This document shows, piece by piece, positions 51,787 to 59,661 of a stretch of DNA of 64,000 nucleotides. Every line of letters starts with the position of its first letter. Positions within the stretch are counted from its first letter, which is position 1. This DNA is from an uncultured Clostridia bacterium (GTDB taxonomy: Bacteria > Bacillota > Clostridia > Christensenellales > Borkfalkiaceae): contig CALVIN010000004.1 of assembly GCA_944330115.1 (NCBI GenBank), positions 124,001-188,000 of the forward strand. Direction: 5' to 3'. The notes below the pieces were generated by a model, which ran no database searches, was not told the origin of the DNA, and worked only from the letters and a program-made list of their open reading frames with translations. A program made the position numbers and the translations under genes.

Positions 51787-51936
51787 ATGCGAAAGCTGAA
51801 GTGTCGCCAACTTGTTATAATAATCAAATTAGATATTTGTAAGGAGAAGATAATTTATGAAAAAACTATTAAAGTTGGTTTTAGTTGCGGCGGCGGTGCT
51901 GTGTTGCCTCTCATTTGCGGCGTGCGAACAGCGTGA
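51787..51936 (+). CDS. Doubtful 49-aa frame behind a strong ribosome site
   Basis: The ATG at 51787 has AAGGAGGAG 6 nt upstream, the strongest ribosome site in this region. The resulting 49-residue frame (MRKLKCRQLVIIIKLDI...) runs out of frame into the lipoprotein gene and shows no known motif. It may be the decayed start of the gene that the attenuator once controlled, or its translation may control the overlapping lipoprotein start. Confidence 0.3.
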   Translation: MRKLKCRQLVIIIKLDICKEKIIYEKTIKVGFSCGGGAVLPLICGVRTA

Positions 51937-52237
51937 AACGACCATTATTCACACCGTCCGCACTGTGGGAACATATTCCGGCTATCGGGTAGATTGCGTT
52001 TGGTTTGAACATAAAGATGCAAATGTGGTCGCTGTTGTGGAAGAATATACCGTCGATGATGTATATATTCAAACATTTCCTGACCCGTCATATAAATATT
52101 TGGTTTATCTCAACGACAAAGACTGGGTTCATCTTAATATTGCCTACGAGGAAGGCCTGATCACGCATGACGACCTTCTCGCCATTGCCGAGGCCGAAGC
52201 GCCGTATGATAATCTGAAAAATGACGAAGAGTGGTAA
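51857..52237 (+). CDS. Small lipoprotein of unknown function
   Basis: A 126-aa exported protein: KKLLKLVLVAAAVLCCLSF then lipobox FAAC with Cys at about residue 23. The mature part is acidic and rich in Tyr/Val (VVEEYTVDDVYIQ), with no recognised domain. AAGGAG lies 10 nt upstream. It lies directly downstream of the attenuator-like leader. A 30-bp perfect palindrome follows its stop. Confidence 0.72.
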   Translation: MKKLLKLVLVAAAVLCCLSFAACEQRETTIIHTVRTVGTYSGYRVDCVWFEHKDANVVAVVEEYTVDDVYIQTFPDPSYKYLVYLNDKDWVHLNIAYEEGLITHDDLLAIAEAEAPYDNLKNDEEW

Positions 52238-52247
52238 GAATAAAGTG

Positions 52248-52277
52248 GAGGGCGCGGGGAAATTTCCCCGCGCCCTC
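52248..52277. terminator. 30-bp perfect palindrome
   Basis: GAGGGCGCGGGGAAA (52248-52262) is followed at once by its reverse complement (52263-52277). No U-tract on the plus strand; it could still end transcription or block exonucleases. Confidence 0.5.
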
Positions 52278-52352
52278 ACCTCGTTCAAGAAATATTTTTG
52301 TGGTGTTTGCACGACTAATTGCGGCCAAAGCATAAAAAATGCGCTCAATCTG

Positions 52353-52381
52353 TTGTAAAAGCGGCAAAAATATGTTAAAAT
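52353..52381 (+). promoter_or_regulatory. Promoter of glyA
   Basis: TTGTAA (52353-52358), a 17-bp spacer and TAAAAT (52376-52381), giving a leader of about 70 nt with no evident riboswitch. Confidence 0.65.
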
Positions 52382-52456
52382 AAATCAATGCCAAGCTGAT
52401 TCGGCCCTCGGGTGCGGTGCGGCGCAGCATAAAAATATTTTACGGGAGCTTTAAAA

Positions 52457-53707
52457 ATGATAGATATATCCTTGATAGAACAGTCCGACCCCGAAGTTGC
52501 CGAGGCATTGAAGCTTGAACTTGCCCGCCAGCAGGGCAATATCGAGCTTATCGCCAGCGAAAACTTTGTTTCCCCCGCGGTAATGGCCGCGGCGGGCAGC
52601 CACCTAACGAATAAATATGCCGAAGGCTACCCCGGCCACCGTTACTACGGCGGCTGTCAGTTCGTAGATATCGCCGAAAACCTTGCGCGCGACAGGCTTA
52701 AAGAGCTGTTCGGCTGCGAATACTGCAACGTGCAGCCCCACAGCGGCGCCCAGGCAAATATGGCCGTATTCTTCGCCGTGCTCCAGCCGGGCGACACCGT
52801 AATGGGCATGAATCTCGCGCACGGCGGGCATCTGTCGCACGGCTCGCCGGTAAATATTTCGGGCAAGTACTTCCATATCGTGCCCTACGGCGTAAGGCAG
52901 GAGGACGAGCGCATCGACTACGACGAGATGGAGAAGATAGCGCTCGAGTGCAAGCCCAAGATGATAATTTCGGGCGCAAGCGCCTATCCCAGGGTTATAG
53001 ATTTTGCCCGCATACGCGAGATATGCGACAAGGTCGGCGCCTACATGATGGTGGATATAGCCCACATCGCCGGCCTCGTTGCGGCAGGCCTGCACCCCTC
53101 GCCCGTGCCCTATGCCGATTTCGTTACCACCACGACGCACAAAACGCTGCGCGGTCCCCGCGGCGGCGCCATAATGTGCAAGGAGCAGTACGGCAAGATG
53201 ATAGATAAGGCCGTATTCCCCGGCACGCAGGGCGGCCCCCTCATGCACATAATCGCAGCAAAGGCGGTGGCCTTCAAAGAGGCGCTCTCGCCCGAGTTCA
53301 AGGCATACCAGGCGCAGATAATAAAGAACGCCGCAGCCATGGCCGACGAGTTCAATAAGCTCGGCGTAAAGATGGTTTCGGGCGGCACCGATAATCACCT
53401 CATTCTCCTCAACCTCACCGATAAGGGCATCACGGGCAAGGAGCTCGAAAAGATGCTCGACGAGGTGCACATCACCGCCAACAAGAACGCAATACCCTTC
53501 GATACTCAAAAGCCCTTCGTAACTTCCGGCCTCCGCGTAGGCACTCCCGCAATGACCACGCGCGGCATGAAGGAAGAGGAGGCCCGCACGATAGCCCGCC
53601 TCATCACCAGGATAATAAATGAGAGGGAGGCGGCATTCGAGGATGTGAAGGCAGAGGTAGCCAAGCTCTGCGCCGCGTTCCCCCTGTATGCAAACGATGT
53701 AAAGTAA
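52457..53707 (+). CDS. glyA: Serine hydroxymethyltransferase
   Basis: A 416-aa PLP enzyme that interconverts serine and glycine while loading methylene groups on tetrahydrofolate. [14 protein letters not shown] near residue 33, [15 protein letters not shown] near 55, and the PLP-lysine motif [14 protein letters not shown] near 225 are all intact. GGGAG precedes the ATG. It is monocistronic. It supplies one-carbon units also used by trmFO. Confidence 0.97.
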   Translation: MIDISLIEQSDPEVAEALKLELARQQGNIELIASENFVSPAVMAAAGSHLTNKYAEGYPGHRYYGGCQFVDIAENLARDRLKELFGCEYCNVQPHSGAQANMAVFFAVLQPGDTVMGMNLAHGGHLSHGSPVNISGKYFHIVPYGVRQEDERIDYDEMEKIALECKPKMIISGASAYPRVIDFARIREICDKVGAYMMVDIAHIAGLVAAGLHPSPVPYADFVTTTTHKTLRGPRGGAIMCKEQYGKMIDKAVFPGTQGGPLMHIIAAKAVAFKEALSPEFKAYQAQIIKNAAAMADEFNKLGVKMVSGGTDNHLILLNLTDKGITGKELEKMLDEVHITANKNAIPFDTQKPFVTSGLRVGTPAMTTRGMKEEEARTIARLITRIINEREAAFEDVKAEVAKLCAAFPLYANDVK

Positions 53708-53753
53708 TGCAAATTGCTTAAAAATATTTAAAATAATTGCAGCGTAAAAAATT

Positions 53754-53790
53754 CCCGCCCTGCGACTTGAAAGCCGCAGGGCGGGTTTTA
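53754..53790. terminator. Bidirectional terminator between glyA and the zinc-ribbon gene
   Basis: An 11-bp perfect stem (53754-53764 with 53775-53785), followed by TTTTA on the plus side and by AATTTTTT on the minus side. Confidence 0.85.
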
Positions 53791-53800
53791 TGATCATAAG

Positions 53801-54154
53801 TTAAAAATAAACGACGTGGTCTATCATCGTCCCGGTGGTGATAAATGCGATCACAAATACCAGCACCGTCGAAATTATGCCCAGCGCCACCCACACGATA
53901 ACGCCTATCAGCGCGCCCTTGCCGCACGATTTGGCGCGCTTGGGCATGGTGTCGTTCCACACAAGGTAGAGTATCAGCCCTATCACGGGGATAAAAAATC
54001 CCAAAACGGCAAAGCCGCCGTTCGGCGCGTCGTTCTCGGCGGGCGCCTTCTGCGCGTTGCCGCGGTTTGCATAATAGTTGTCGGTCGGTACGCCGCAGTG
54101 CGGGCATACCACGGCGTCGTCATCTATCTGAGCGCCGCATTTTTTGCAATACAT
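53801..54154 (-). CDS. Zinc-ribbon membrane protein, paralogue 1
   Basis: A 117-aa protein: an N-terminal zinc ribbon (MYCKKCGAQIDDDAVVCPHCG, motif CKKC...CPHC), a short polar linker, a TM helix (GFAVLGFFIPVIGLILYLVW region), a conserved cytosolic KSCGKGALIGVI loop and a second TM helix. It is closely similar to the 107-aa protein two genes away, so the two are recent duplicates. Such zinc-ribbon membrane proteins are widespread in gut Clostridia; their role is unknown. GGGAG precedes the ATG. Confidence 0.82.
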   Translation of the reverse strand: MYCKKCGAQIDDDAVVCPHCGVPTDNYYANRGNAQKAPAENDAPNGGFAVLGFFIPVIGLILYLVWNDTMPKRAKSCGKGALIGVIVWVALGIISTVLVFVIAFITTGTMIDHVVYF

Positions 54155-54204
54155 AATTTTATTCTCCCTTTTAAATATTTATGCGGGCGTGCCCGCGCAG
54201 CCGT

Positions 54205-54564
54205 TCAGCCTGCCGTTATCATTGTCACCAGCACGGTTATCCACACAAACAGCCACACGACCATGCCTATTATCGATATCACAAGCCCGAGTATGGCCAG
54301 CTTTTTGCCGCCCAGCTTTTTCGATTTATACAGCGCTATCGCGCTGAATATTATGCCGAGCAGCGGGAAGATGAAAAATATCATCTCCATGCAAAACAGT
54401 ATGCCCACCGCACCCAGCGAAAGGCCTGCAATGGCATAGCCGTTTATAACGCGTTTGTTCTTCTTTTCCTTCTTCTTTTTAACGGCATTTTCCGTCGGCG
54501 CGCCGCAGTGGGGGCACACCGCCGCCTTGTCGTAGATCTTCCATCCGCAATTTTTGCAGATCAT
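54205..54564 (-). CDS. Zinc-ribbon membrane protein, divergent member
   Basis: A 119-aa protein with a zinc ribbon at the N-terminus (CKNCG...CPHCG), a strongly basic linker (KKKKEKKNKR), and two or three TM helices of the DUF4190-like pattern (AIAGLSLGAVGILF ... LAILGLVISIIGMV). It lies between the two near-identical paralogues and shares only the ribbon with them. Function unknown; the shared ribbon suggests a common partner. GGAG precedes the ATG. Confidence 0.8.
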   Translation of the reverse strand: MICKNCGWKIYDKAAVCPHCGAPTENAVKKKKEKKNKRVINGYAIAGLSLGAVGILFCMEMIFFIFPLLGIIFSAIALYKSKKLGGKKLAILGLVISIIGMVVWLFVWITVLVTMITAG

Positions 54565-54652
54565 CTTTTAAGCTCCGTGATGTGCGCCCGCGCGCACAGG
54601 TGTTGTGTTGCTATTATTATACTACCGCACGGCGCTTTCGTCAATAAAATTG

Positions 54653-54685
54653 AGCGGCCTTCGGCTTCGCCCGCCGAAGGCCGCT
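54653..54685 (-). terminator. Terminator of zinc-ribbon paralogue 3
   Basis: A 13-bp perfect stem (54653-54665 with 54673-54685). On the minus strand AATTTTATT follows; on the plus strand GTTTTC, so it may be bidirectional. Confidence 0.7.
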
Positions 54686-54759
54686 GTTTTCTGTCTATTT
54701 GCCTTAAATTTAAAAATACTTTGCCGCGCCGCTATAATTTTTTGCGCCGCTCTGTTTTT

Positions 54760-55083
54760 TTAAACCACGGTCATTGCGGCCGCGCAGCCTGCCGCTGCAA
54801 AAACGAAGATGACGTACAGTATGGCGAGCGCCACTTCCACGATGACGCCTATCAGCGCGCCCTTGCCGCACGATTTCGAGCGCAGCGGCATGCTCTCTCT
54901 CCAAACGAGGAAGAGTATCAGCCCTATTATCGGGAAAAAGAATCCCAAAACGGCAAAGCCTGCGTTGGGCGCGTCGTCGGGGCGCGTGTTCTGCTGCTTT
55001 TTAAAGTTGTCGGTAGGTACGCCGCAGTGCGGGCATACCACGGCGTCGTCATCTATCTCGGCGCCGCATTTTTTGCAATACAT
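54760..55083 (-). CDS. Zinc-ribbon membrane protein, paralogue 3
   Basis: A 107-aa near-copy of paralogue 1: the first 26 residues differ at one position (E for Q at residue 9), then both share APNxGFAVLGFF, the IGLILxLVW helix and KSCGKGALIGVIV. The linker (KKQQNTRPDD) and the final TM helix have diverged. GGAGG lies 8 nt before the ATG. It ends at a terminator, so it is transcribed separately from the other two. Confidence 0.82.
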   Translation of the reverse strand: MYCKKCGAEIDDDAVVCPHCGVPTDNFKKQQNTRPDDAPNAGFAVLGFFFPIIGLILFLVWRESMPLRSKSCGKGALIGVIVEVALAILYVIFVFAAAGCAAAMTVV

Positions 55084-55144
55084 ATCATATCCTCCATATA
55101 TATTTTATTTGCATTGCCGCGCATATAAAGAGCGCTGCAAAAAT

Positions 55145-55990
55145 TTACTGTGCTATAAACAACACGCCCAGCGTGTTTTTGCCGCAGTGGCCGGTTATAA
55201 CGCCGCCCGCCACAGTCTCGTGTATCTCGTCGAATGAAAACAGGCTCTCCACAAGGCCGCGCACCATGTCAACTACTTCCTTTTCACAGCAGCTGTGCGT
55301 TATAAAGCAGCGCGTCCTGTCGTAGCGGGGGTATTCGGCCGCAAGGTCGCTTATATAGTTTTTAAGGCTGCGCGTAAGGTTGCCCATATACTTTTTCGAG
55401 GCGTACAGCTGTCCGTCCTTCATCTCTATCATGGGGTGCAGTTTAAGCACCTTTGCGCCCATAAGCGCCGCAAGCGAGCACCTGCCGCCCTTGTGCAGGT
55501 ATTCGAGCGAATCGGGCACGAAGGAGGTGTTCACCTTGGGGCGCAGCGCCTCTACTTCCGCAACTATCTCGTCGGGGCTCTTGCCCTCGTCGGCAAGGTC
55601 GCACGCCTTCAGAACGAGCAGTCCCTGCCCGGTGGAGAGGGCAAGGCTATCCACTACTTTCACCCTGCCGCCAAAGCGCTTTGCGGCCGCCACGGCGTTG
55701 CTGTTGGTGACGGACGCCTTGGACGAGATGTTAAAGTGTATGACTGCGTCGTTTTCCTTTAAGTACCTTTCAAAGTTTTCGGCATAGGCCTCCTCGGTGC
55801 AGGCGGCGGTTTTGGGCAGCACGCCCGTGTTGGCCACATACTCAAATATCTGCTGGGGCGTAATGTCAATGCCGTCGGAATACACCTTTTCGCCCAAAAT
55901 GACCGAAAGGGGTATTATGCCCACGTCGTACCGCTTTATGAGCTCCTCGCCGAGGTCGCATGTAGAGTCTGACGTGATCTTTATTTTCAT
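55145..55990 (-). CDS. DegV-family fatty-acid-binding protein
   Basis: A 281-aa two-domain protein of the FakB/DegV family, which holds a fatty acid for phosphorylation by the FakA kinase. The start is KITSDSTCDLGEELIKRY; the lipid-head-group region contains FNISSKASVTNSNA near 93 and the second domain has GGRCSLAALMGAKVLKLHP near 166. The usual SGTY after the double serine is replaced by ASVTNS. No fakA gene is adjacent. AAGGAGG precedes the ATG. Confidence 0.9.
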   Translation of the reverse strand: MKIKITSDSTCDLGEELIKRYDVGIIPLSVILGEKVYSDGIDITPQQIFEYVANTGVLPKTAACTEEAYAENFERYLKENDAVIHFNISSKASVTNSNAVAAAKRFGGRVKVVDSLALSTGQGLLVLKACDLADEGKSPDEIVAEVEALRPKVNTSFVPDSLEYLHKGGRCSLAALMGAKVLKLHPMIEMKDGQLYASKKYMGNLTRSLKNYISDLAAEYPRYDRTRCFITHSCCEKEVVDMVRGLVESLFSFDEIHETVAGGVITGHCGKNTLGVLFIAQ

Positions 55991-56075
55991 TGTTTTCCTC
56001 CTTATTTTAAGGGCGCAGGCGGGCGCGCCGCCGCTGTGAAAAGAATGATGGCGGGCACTTCTTTACGCCGATATT

Positions 56076-56104
56076 ATGATAACATATTTGAGCAAAAATT
56101 GCAA
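56076..56104 (-). promoter_or_regulatory. Promoter of the degV-family gene
   Basis: On the minus strand, TTGCAA (56104-56099), a 17-bp spacer and TATCAT (56081-56076), with a leader of about 80 nt. Confidence 0.65.
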
Positions 56105-56171
56105 TAGTGCGCGCAAAAGTGCGCAAAAATTTAATAAAAAAATTTATACCCGCCGCGCCCGCGTCTTGCTG

Positions 56172-56200
56172 TTGCGCGCGCCGCCGCAAAGTGGTATTAT
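56172..56200 (+). promoter_or_regulatory. Promoter of the UvrA-like gene
   Basis: TTGCGC (56172-56177), a 17-bp spacer and TATTAT (56195-56200). A second TATAAT lies at 56301-56306 without a good -35. The 55991-56332 spacer otherwise holds AT-rich sequence only. Confidence 0.55.
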
Positions 56201-56332
56201 ATATGCGTCGTCTTAATTTGCCGCCGCTCTGCGGCAATTTAAGGGGTGTTCCGATAAATTTAAATATAAATGCCGACTATAAAATATATATAAACTGTTG
56301 TATAATAAATATAAACTTTGCGAGGTTACGCT

Positions 56333-58819
56333 ATGCAGAACAGGCCTGATAAAATTTTGATACGCGGCGCGCGCGTGCACAACTTGAAGAATATAGATGT
56401 GGATGTCCCCCTCGGCGGGATAGTGGGCATTGCCGGCGTTTCGGGCTCGGGCAAGTCGTCGCTCGCGCTCGGCGTGCTCTATGCCGAGGGCTCGCGCAGG
56501 TATCTGGAGGCGCTCTCCACATACACCCGCCGCCGTATGACTCAGGCGGCAAAGGCGCAGGTAGACGACGTATTGTACGTCCCCGCGGCGCTCGCGCTGC
56601 ACCAGCGCCCCGCCGTGCCCGGCATACGCAGCACCTTCGGCACGGGCACCGAGCTTTTGAACAGCCTGCGCCTCATGTATTCCCGCCTTGCAAACCACTG
56701 CTGCCCCAACGGGCACTACCTTGCCCCCACGCTCGCCGTGGCGGCCGGGCACGAGCTTGTATGTCCCGTGTGCGGCGCAAAGTTTTTCGCCCCCTCGGCG
56801 GAGGAGCTTGCGTTCAACAGCCAGGGCGCCTGCAAAACGTGCGGCGGAACGGGCGTGGTGCGCGCCGTCGATATGAGCACGCTGGTGCCCGATGAGAGCC
56901 TCACGATAGAGCAGGGCGCGGTAGCACCGTGGAACTCGCTGATGTGGTCGATAATGATAGACGTGTGCCGCGCCATGGGCGTGCGCACGGATGTGCCCTT
57001 CTGCGAGCTTTCGCCAAAGGAGAGGGATATAGTATTCAACGGCCCCGCCGAAAAGAAGCACATACTCTACTATTCCAAGAACACCAACCAGGCCACCGAG
57101 CTCGATTTCACCTACTTCAACGCCGTCTACACCGTGCAGAACGCCCTCTCCAAGGTAAAGGACGAGAGCGGCTTCAAGCGCGTGGAAAAGTTTTTAAAGC
57201 AGGACGTCTGCCCCGACTGCGGCGGCTCCCGTCTGAGCGAGCAGGCGCGCCGACCCCTGCTGCGCGGCATAAACCTCGCTGAGGCGTGCAAAATGACGCT
57301 CACCGAGCTGTGCGAATGGGTAGACGGCGTCTCTGCAAGCCTGCCCGAGGAGATGAGGCCGATGGCGGAGAGCATCTGTCAGTCCTTCCGCACGGTGGCG
57401 CGCAGGCTTATGGACTTAGGGCTCGGCTATCTCACCCTCGACCGTGCGGCCTCCACGCTCTCCACAGGCGAGCGCCAGCGCATGCAGCTTGCCCGCGCCG
57501 TACGCAACCGCACCACGGGCGTGTTGTATGTGTTGGACGAGCCTTCGATAGGCCTGCACCCCTCCAACATAGTGGGGCTTGTGGGCGTGATGCGCGATCT
57601 CGTCGCCGACGGCAACTCGGTAGTGCTCGTCGATCACGACGCGCAGATACTCGCCGTTTCTGACTATATCATAGAGATGGGCCCGGGCGCGGGCGCCGAT
57701 GGCGGCAGAGTGATAGCGCAGGGCAGGGTAGAGGAGCTTATAAACGACCCCGCATCAAAAATAGGCCCCTATTTAAGGGCGGATGCGCGCAGCAAACTCA
57801 GGGAGCGCGCAACAAAAGAGGAGATGTTTGCGTTCGGGCGCATACATATCTCCACGGGCGCAATACACACGGTAAAGCCGCTGCAGGCCGATATCCCCAA
57901 GGGCAGGCTTACGGTGGTGACGGGCGTTTCGGGCTCGGGCAAAACTACTCTCATTCTCGAAAGTCTGGTGCCCGCCCTTGCGGCGGCGGTCTCTGGCAAA
58001 AAACTGCCCGCGCACGTGCTTGAAGTAAGTGCGGATGGGATCGACCAGGTAAAGCTTATCGACGCCGCCCCCATAGGCATAAACGTGCGCTCCACCGTGG
58101 CCACCTATGCCGACGTGCACGACGAGCTGCGCAAGGTCTTCGCGCGCACGGCCGATGCAAAGCGCCTGGGGTATAAGGCGGGCGACTTTTCGTATAACAC
58201 GGGCAAACTGCGCTGCCCCGTGTGCGACGGCACGGGCGAAATAAGTTTAGATGTGCAGTTTTTGCCCGACGTGGATATCCCCTGCCCCGAGTGCCGCGGC
58301 ACTCGCTATTCAAAGGAGGCGCACTCCGTGCGCTACACAAACAGGGCGGGCGGCAGCTATTCTTTGCCCGAACTCATGGCAATGGACGTAAACACCGCGC
58401 TCCCCGCCTGCCGCGACCTTTCCACAGTGCACAGGCGGCTTGCGGTGCTCCAGTCTCTCGGCCTAGGCTATCTCACTCTGGGCGAACAGACGCCCGGCCT
58501 CTCGGGCGGCGAGGCGCAGCGCCTTAAACTTGCGGGCGAACTCGGCAGGGCGCAGCGCGGCAGCGTGTTCGTGTTCGACGAGCCGACTATCGGCCTGCAC
58601 CCGCTCGACGTAAAAACGCTCGTCGGCGTGTTTCAAACGCTTATAAACAGCGGAGCAACGGTGGTGGTGATAGAGCACGACCTCGACGTGATACGCAACG
58701 CCGACTACATCATCGATATGGGCCCCGGCGGAGGGGAGCAGGGCGGCAGAATAGTAGCCTGCGGCACCCCCGAAGAGATAGTCGCCTGCAATGAAAGCGT
58801 GACGGGCAAGTTCATTTAA
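56333..58819 (+). CDS. UvrA-like ATPase lacking the UvrB-binding domain (class II)
   Basis: An 828-aa twin ABC ATPase. First Walker A GVSGSGKSS is at residues 35-43; second GVSGSGKTT near 530. Both signature motifs (LSTGERQRMQLA, LSGGEAQRLKLA), both Walker B DEP sites (LDEPSIGLHP, FDEPTIGLHP) and two zinc modules (CPVC...CKTCGGTG and CPVCDGTG...CPECRGTR) are present. The approximately 100-residue domain that in UvrA binds UvrB is missing between RSTFGTGTELLN and the first zinc module. Relatives of this class (UvrA2, DrrC) are linked to DNA-damage or drug tolerance. GAGG precedes the ATG at 56333. Confidence 0.92.
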   Translation: MQNRPDKILIRGARVHNLKNIDVDVPLGGIVGIAGVSGSGKSSLALGVLYAEGSRRYLEALSTYTRRRMTQAAKAQVDDVLYVPAALALHQRPAVPGIRSTFGTGTELLNSLRLMYSRLANHCCPNGHYLAPTLAVAAGHELVCPVCGAKFFAPSAEELAFNSQGACKTCGGTGVVRAVDMSTLVPDESLTIEQGAVAPWNSLMWSIMIDVCRAMGVRTDVPFCELSPKERDIVFNGPAEKKHILYYSKNTNQATELDFTYFNAVYTVQNALSKVKDESGFKRVEKFLKQDVCPDCGGSRLSEQARRPLLRGINLAEACKMTLTELCEWVDGVSASLPEEMRPMAESICQSFRTVARRLMDLGLGYLTLDRAASTLSTGERQRMQLARAVRNRTTGVLYVLDEPSIGLHPSNIVGLVGVMRDLVADGNSVVLVDHDAQILAVSDYIIEMGPGAGADGGRVIAQGRVEELINDPASKIGPYLRADARSKLRERATKEEMFAFGRIHISTGAIHTVKPLQADIPKGRLTVVTGVSGSGKTTLILESLVPALAAAVSGKKLPAHVLEVSADGIDQVKLIDAAPIGINVRSTVATYADVHDELRKVFARTADAKRLGYKAGDFSYNTGKLRCPVCDGTGEISLDVQFLPDVDIPCPECRGTRYSKEAHSVRYTNRAGGSYSLPELMAMDVNTALPACRDLSTVHRRLAVLQSLGLGYLTLGEQTPGLSGGEAQRLKLAGELGRAQRGSVFVFDEPTIGLHPLDVKTLVGVFQTLINSGATVVVIEHDLDVIRNADYIIDMGPGGGEQGGRIVACGTPEEIVACNESVTGKFI

Positions 58820-58827
58820 AATAACCT

Positions 58828-59083
58828 GCCTCCCCTCAAAAGGGAGGCGATTTTTTGCCGCAGTGACACCTCCCCTTTGAGGGGAGGTGATTTTTTGCCG
58901 CAACCCACCTCCCCTTCGAGGGGAGGTGGATTTGCCGAGCGGGGCGAGGCAAAGACGGAGGGGTTTCATCGCTCAACAAATTGCGGCGTACCAGCAAATG
59001 GCGGCGCAACCTGCATTATTCACCTCCCCTTCGAGGGGAGGTGGATTTGCCGAGCGGGGCGAGGCAAAGACGGAGGGGTTTCA
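58828..59083. repeat. Tandem CCTCCCC/GGGGAGG hairpin array (element copy E)
   Basis: Four hairpins of this type start at about 58828, 58867, 58907 and 59022. A 63-bp unit (58906-58968) is repeated without change at 59021-59083 and ends in GACGGAGGGGTTTCA, a phrase shared with the other MITE-like elements. The terminal hairpins of the full element are absent. The first hairpin follows the UvrA-like stop codon by 8 bp and may end its transcript. Confidence 0.88.
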
Positions 59084-59173
59084 CCTTGCTACAAAGAGGC
59101 GGCGCAATCTCTCCTCTTATCTCCCATTCTGTGGATGTCGCGGCATGGCCGCGGCTTTTGCACGGCAAATTTT

Positions 59174-59199
59174 TTCGGGTAAAATGCCCGAATTTTTTT
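59174..59199 (+). terminator. Terminator-like hairpin ahead of the riboswitch unit
   Basis: TTCGGG (59174-59179) pairs with CCCGAA (59187-59192), followed by seven T. Confidence 0.65.
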
Positions 59200-59270
59200 G
59201 CCAAAATAATTGACACGATGTCCGGCGCCATACTAGGCGCCATACTTTTATAAATTTTTTTATCATATAG

Positions 59271-59299
59271 TTGACAAACTCATTGCGCGGCTATATAAT
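59271..59299 (+). promoter_or_regulatory. Consensus promoter of the FMN riboswitch-ribU unit
   Basis: A perfect TTGACA (59271-59276), a 17-bp spacer and a perfect TATAAT (59294-59299). Transcription should start near 59306, about 100 nt before the riboswitch core. Confidence 0.92.
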
Positions 59300-59403
59300 A
59301 TACCATGAAAAATGTGTTGCAGCCGCAAAAGTTTGTTAAAATTTGGCGGCAGGCGAGTGTAAGGCGCGCCGCAACGCCTTTTCATCAAAACAGTTTTAAA
59401 GTA

Positions 59404-59541
59404 AGTTCTTTGGGGCGGGGTGCAATTCCCCACCGGCAGTGATTGCCTCTCCGGGCATAAGTCTGCGACGAAAGATGGGCTGTCTTTCCTGATGCGGTGC
59501 AACTCCGCAACCGACGGTATAGTCCGGATGGTAAAAGAATT
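59404..59541 (+). promoter_or_regulatory. FMN riboswitch (RFN element)
   Basis: The conserved core is recognisable: GGGGCGGGGTGCAATTCCCC, ACCGGCAGTGA, GATGCGGTGCAACTCCGCA, ACCGACGGTATAGTCCGGATG. It binds FMN and controls riboflavin genes. A terminator lies 30 nt further on, so FMN binding should stop transcription before ribU. Confidence 0.95.
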
Positions 59542-59570
59542 ATTTTATCAAACCGCAAGATTTTTTTGCG

Positions 59571-59605
59571 CACCCCTTCTTTTTTGAAGGGGTGTACTTT
59601 TTTTG
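59571..59605 (+). terminator. Riboswitch-controlled terminator
   Basis: CACCCCTTC (59571-59579) pairs with GAAGGGGTG (59586-59594), then a T7 run. It is the expected expression platform of the FMN riboswitch. Confidence 0.85.
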
Positions 59606-59661
59606 AGCGGGAAAAAAGAACGACTTTAAAAAATAAATTATTTTAAAAGGAGTTCTTAAAA

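Noticed and set aside
54181-55128. 315-residue plus-strand frame opposite the zinc-ribbon genes
   Set aside because: The minus strand carries three zinc-ribbon proteins with ribosome sites; this frame is an antisense shadow.
58828-59083. CRISPR array
   Set aside because: There are only two perfect 63-bp copies with 52 bp between them, palindromes lie inside the unit, and no cas gene is present.
58877-59253. Frames of 90-108 residues in the hairpin array
   Set aside because: Their internal similarity comes from the 63-bp DNA duplication; there is no ribosome site or protein-like composition.
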